This document shows, in pieces, positions 61,996 to 64,000 of a stretch of DNA of 64,000 nt. The DNA is from Citricoccus zhacaiensis (lineage in GTDB: Bacteria > Actinomycetota > Actinomycetes > Actinomycetales > Micrococcaceae), in assembly GCF_014645315.1 (NCBI RefSeq), contig NZ_BMLQ01000003.1:309804-373803 (forward strand), written 5' to 3'. The position numbers and the translations under genes are program-made. Numbering within the stretch: position 1 is the first letter of the stretch; every line of letters starts with the position of its first letter. Below the pieces are notes generated by a model, which ran no database searches, had not been told where the DNA came from, and was given only the letters and a program-made list of their open reading frames with translations.

Positions 61996-63690
61996 ATGCC
62001 GACCGTCTGGGCGGGGCGACGGCGCCATCTCCTGGTGATCCTGTTCCTGCTCGGCATCTTCCAGGCGATCATGGCCCTGGTCATGTCCTTCACGGTGGAT
62101 TCTCTGCTGGGGATGCCCGCCCAGGTCAACGCGGCACTCAACGCCGGGACGGCCCCGGACGGATCCGCCCTGGACCCGGCCGCCGTGGCGGAGGCGGGCA
62201 CCTACGTGCCGTGGTTGCAGTTGTCCGTCCTGGCCGTCACCGTGCTCTCCATCTTCGGCGCCCGCTGGGGGGAGCGCGTGGTGGGGGAGGACCTCGGCCA
62301 GGACTATGTTTACGAACTGCGCCGCAAGCTGATCGGCACCACACTGGCCGGCTCCGGCAACCCGTCCCTGGGCGTGACCATCACCCGTGCCTCCAATGAC
62401 CTGACCTCTGTGCGCAACTGGGTGTCCCAGGGCATGGTGCCCCTGTTGACCTCGCTGCCGCTGATCGTGGTGGTGCTCGGCGTGCTGGCCATCTCCAACT
62501 GGCAGGTCGGCTTGGCCGTCGGCATTCCCATCGTGCTGCTCGGGCTGGCAGTGCCGCCCCTGGCCAAGGCGACCTTCACCCGCGCGAGGTACCTGCGCCG
62601 GCGTCGAGGCCGGATGTCCGCCCGCATCGCGGACACCGTCCGCGCGGGGGAGTCCATTCAGGCGGCTGGCGGCATCAATCGCGAGCTCAACGCCCTGGAT
62701 CGGGACTCGGGCAAGGTGGTCAACGCGGCTGTGTCCCGCGCCCGCATCACGGGGCTGGTCCGCGCCTCCGCCATCACGGCGGCCTCCCTGGCCACCGCCG
62801 CCGTGGTGGTGCTCGGCACCCTCGGCATGATCGACACCGCCGGCGTGGCCTCCGCCATGACCCTGGTGGGCGTGATGTCCACCCCGCTGGGGGACCTGGG
62901 CCGCGTGGTCGAGTACCGGCAGAACTACAAGGCCGCCCGTCGCATCCAGGCGCCGTTGCTGGCCCAGTCCGAGGTGCTCCGGAAGGCCGAGAAGGACCGT
63001 GAGGAGAACTGGAAGGACGTGGCGCGGGAGCGCTCGGAGGACGGTCGCAACGGGCTGCGGATCCGCCGCATGGTGGTCCAGGGCCAACGCGTTCCCCTGC
63101 TCCAGGCCGGTGCCGGCGAGGTCATTCAGATCACGTCGCACGACCCGGGGCGGATCCAGCCGTTCCTGATGAACCTGCTGGCGGGCCAGAACACGGCGGC
63201 GGAGCCGGGCGGTCAGGTCCCCGGCCTCGAGATGGTCGTGGACGGCTATGACTACACCCGGGCACCGGGCCGCCAGCGGCGCAAGCTGCTCGGCCACGCC
63301 TCCGTGCGCGTGCCGCTCGAGCGGGGGACCGTGTCCCGGGCCATCACCTACCGCAATCCCCAGGCCACGGACGAGCAGACCCGGGAGGCCTTCGCCCGGG
63401 TGGGTCTGGACCGCGTCCTGGAGGCGTTCCCCCGCGGCGAGGACACGCGGCTCAAGAACGGGGGCCAGCCGCTGACGGGCTCGCAGGTGGCCCGGCTCAA
63501 GCTGGGCCGCGCCCTGCTGGGCAACCCGCCGCTGCTGGTACTGGACGGCATCGATGCAGATCTGGACGGAGAAGGCCTGCGCCTGTTGCGGACCGAGCTG
63601 GAGGCCTATCCCGGCGTGGTCCTGTTCACCTCGCAGAATCCCGGACGGATGGCTCCGGGACACCGGGTCTGGACCGTCGACGCACCCTGA
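61996..63690 (+). CDS. ABC exporter-type half-transporter with degenerate nucleotide-binding domain
   Basis: The 564-residue protein has six membrane helices in the ABC type-1 exporter order (residues ~10-310), with the cytoplasmic blocks LRRKLIGTTLAG and RRRRGRMSARIADTVRAGESIQAAGG. The C-terminal domain has the ABC shape but lacks the catalytic parts. The Walker A position reads EVIQITSHDPGR with no GKS/T, Walker B is LLVLDGID with Gly for the catalytic Glu, and the signature is LTGSQVARLKLGRALL. It may therefore hydrolyse no ATP and need a partner. ATG 61996 follows GGAG with short spacing. The frame is open back to a CTG at 61858 that has a better ribosome-binding site, so ~46 more residues are possible. 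Confidence 0.82.
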   Translation: MPTVWAGRRRHLLVILFLLGIFQAIMALVMSFTVDSLLGMPAQVNAALNAGTAPDGSALDPAAVAEAGTYVPWLQLSVLAVTVLSIFGARWGERVVGEDLGQDYVYELRRKLIGTTLAGSGNPSLGVTITRASNDLTSVRNWVSQGMVPLLTSLPLIVVVLGVLAISNWQVGLAVGIPIVLLGLAVPPLAKATFTRARYLRRRRGRMSARIADTVRAGESIQAAGGINRELNALDRDSGKVVNAAVSRARITGLVRASAITAASLATAAVVVLGTLGMIDTAGVASAMTLVGVMSTPLGDLGRVVEYRQNYKAARRIQAPLLAQSEVLRKAEKDREENWKDVARERSEDGRNGLRIRRMVVQGQRVPLLQAGAGEVIQITSHDPGRIQPFLMNLLAGQNTAAEPGGQVPGLEMVVDGYDYTRAPGRQRRKLLGHASVRVPLERGTVSRAITYRNPQATDEQTREAFARVGLDRVLEAFPRGEDTRLKNGGQPLTGSQVARLKLGRALLGNPPLLVLDGIDADLDGEGLRLLRTELEAYPGVVLFTSQNPGRMAPGHRVWTVDAP

Positions 63691-63713
63691 GGGTCTCGCC
63701 CTAGACTGGGACC

Positions 63714-64000
63714 ATGGAATACCTCGTTCCGGTGTTGATCCTGGTGGTCGTGGCCGCCGTCGTCGGTGGCGGCGCATGGGTGCTGTCGCGCCGTGCCGCA
63801 TCCGGTTCCACCTCCGGAAAGCCAGCTCACCGACCGCGGCGGGGGTCCCTGGCCGGCCGCATCAGCTCCGATAACGCCAAGGTCGCCTCGAACCGGATGG
63901 ACCAGGCCGCGCACCGCGAGGTCTATCGGCTGATCGCCGCCGGCCGCACCGCCGAGGCCGTGACCGCCTACCGCCGCTCCACCGGACTCGGCACCTTCGA
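63714..64000 (+). CDS. Membrane-anchored protein, cut by the window end
   Basis: The first 95 residues are visible: an N-terminal membrane helix (residues 4-25, VPVLILVVVAAVVGGGAWVL), a basic linker (PAHRPRRGSLAGR), and the start of a cytoplasmic domain (HREVYRLIAAGRTAEAVTAYRRSTGLGTF). The last block resembles the C-terminal domain of ribosomal protein L7/L12 (K.REITGLGLKEA pattern), which occurs in several actinobacterial membrane proteins of unknown role. It starts 23 bp after the ABC gene. Confidence 0.7.
   Translation, partial: MEYLVPVLILVVVAAVVGGGAWVLSRRAASGSTSGKPAHRPRRGSLAGRISSDNAKVASNRMDQAAHREVYRLIAAGRTAEAVTAYRRSTGLGTF

Noticed and set aside
1-64000. CRISPR array, insertion sequence, integrase or prophage
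   Set aside because: No regularly spaced repeats, transposase or phage genes were seen on reading all strong frames.

Overview
The window is about 64 kb of GC-rich DNA from an actinobacterium. It is most likely a member of the Micrococcales, probably family Micrococcaceae. The evidence is the GC-rich third codon positions, GTG starts with short gene overlaps, a GTP-type PEP carboxykinase, SufU/SufS, an actinobacterial Lhr helicase, and a SAM riboswitch of the SAM-IV or SAM-I/IV type. I see no insertion sequence, prophage, CRISPR array or rRNA operon. The window opens inside an aldehyde dehydrogenase gene and closes inside a small membrane-protein gene.

Region 1 (1-10.3 kb) looks like an aromatic-acid catabolic region. 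It holds the end of an aldehyde dehydrogenase, an IclR regulator, two NMT1-like binding lipoproteins with no permease or ATPase beside them, an IlvD/Edd dehydratase and an aromatic-acid:H+ symporter-like MFS protein. It also holds a 4-oxalomesaconate hydratase (GalB type) overlapping an RraA-like aldolase, and a type I (VOC) extradiol dioxygenase. These resemble the lower gallate/protocatechuate meta-cleavage route. A near-palindrome ATTGTCAACAA(T/A) occurs in two divergent promoter regions of this block, which suggests one shared regulator. A LigM-type tetrahydrofolate-dependent O-demethylase with its own LysR regulator (44.2-46.7 kb) could feed vanillate/syringate-type substrates into such a route.

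Region 2 (10.4-12.9 kb) holds a queuosine-precursor transporter (its partner enzyme Tgt is at 26.8 kb), a YjbR-like pseudogene with an internal deletion, and a formate/nitrite-type channel directly joined to cyanase, probably a cyanate-to-ammonia module.

Region 3 (13.0-23.0 kb) is the clearest self-contained system. A promoter and SAM riboswitch precede seven co-directional genes: two SfnB/DszC-like flavin oxidoreductases, an NtaA/SnaA/DszA-type flavin monooxygenase and a complete peptide-type ABC importer with a fused double ATPase. This is best read as organosulfur uptake and desulfurization under sulfur limitation.

Region 4 (23-44 kb) is mixed housekeeping and accessory: aldo/keto reductase, SRPBCC protein, acyl-CoA ligase, tgt, FUSC-type membrane protein, NUDIX-like protein, old yellow enzyme, a coiled-coil membrane protein in an operon with a DedA protein and a pseudouridine synthase, glgC, nei-lhr DNA repair genes and rlmH.

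Region 5 (46.7-64 kb) has sufS-sufU, tRNA-Ser(CGA), tadA, upp, a receiver-less winged-helix regulator behind a CRP-like site, sixA, tRNA-Arg(ACG), pckG, a RecQ helicase with a phosphoribosyltransferase-like tail, a CorC-type protein, a phosphohexomutase, an MFS exporter, and a P-loop protein coupled to an ABC half-transporter whose nucleotide-binding domain has lost its catalytic motifs.
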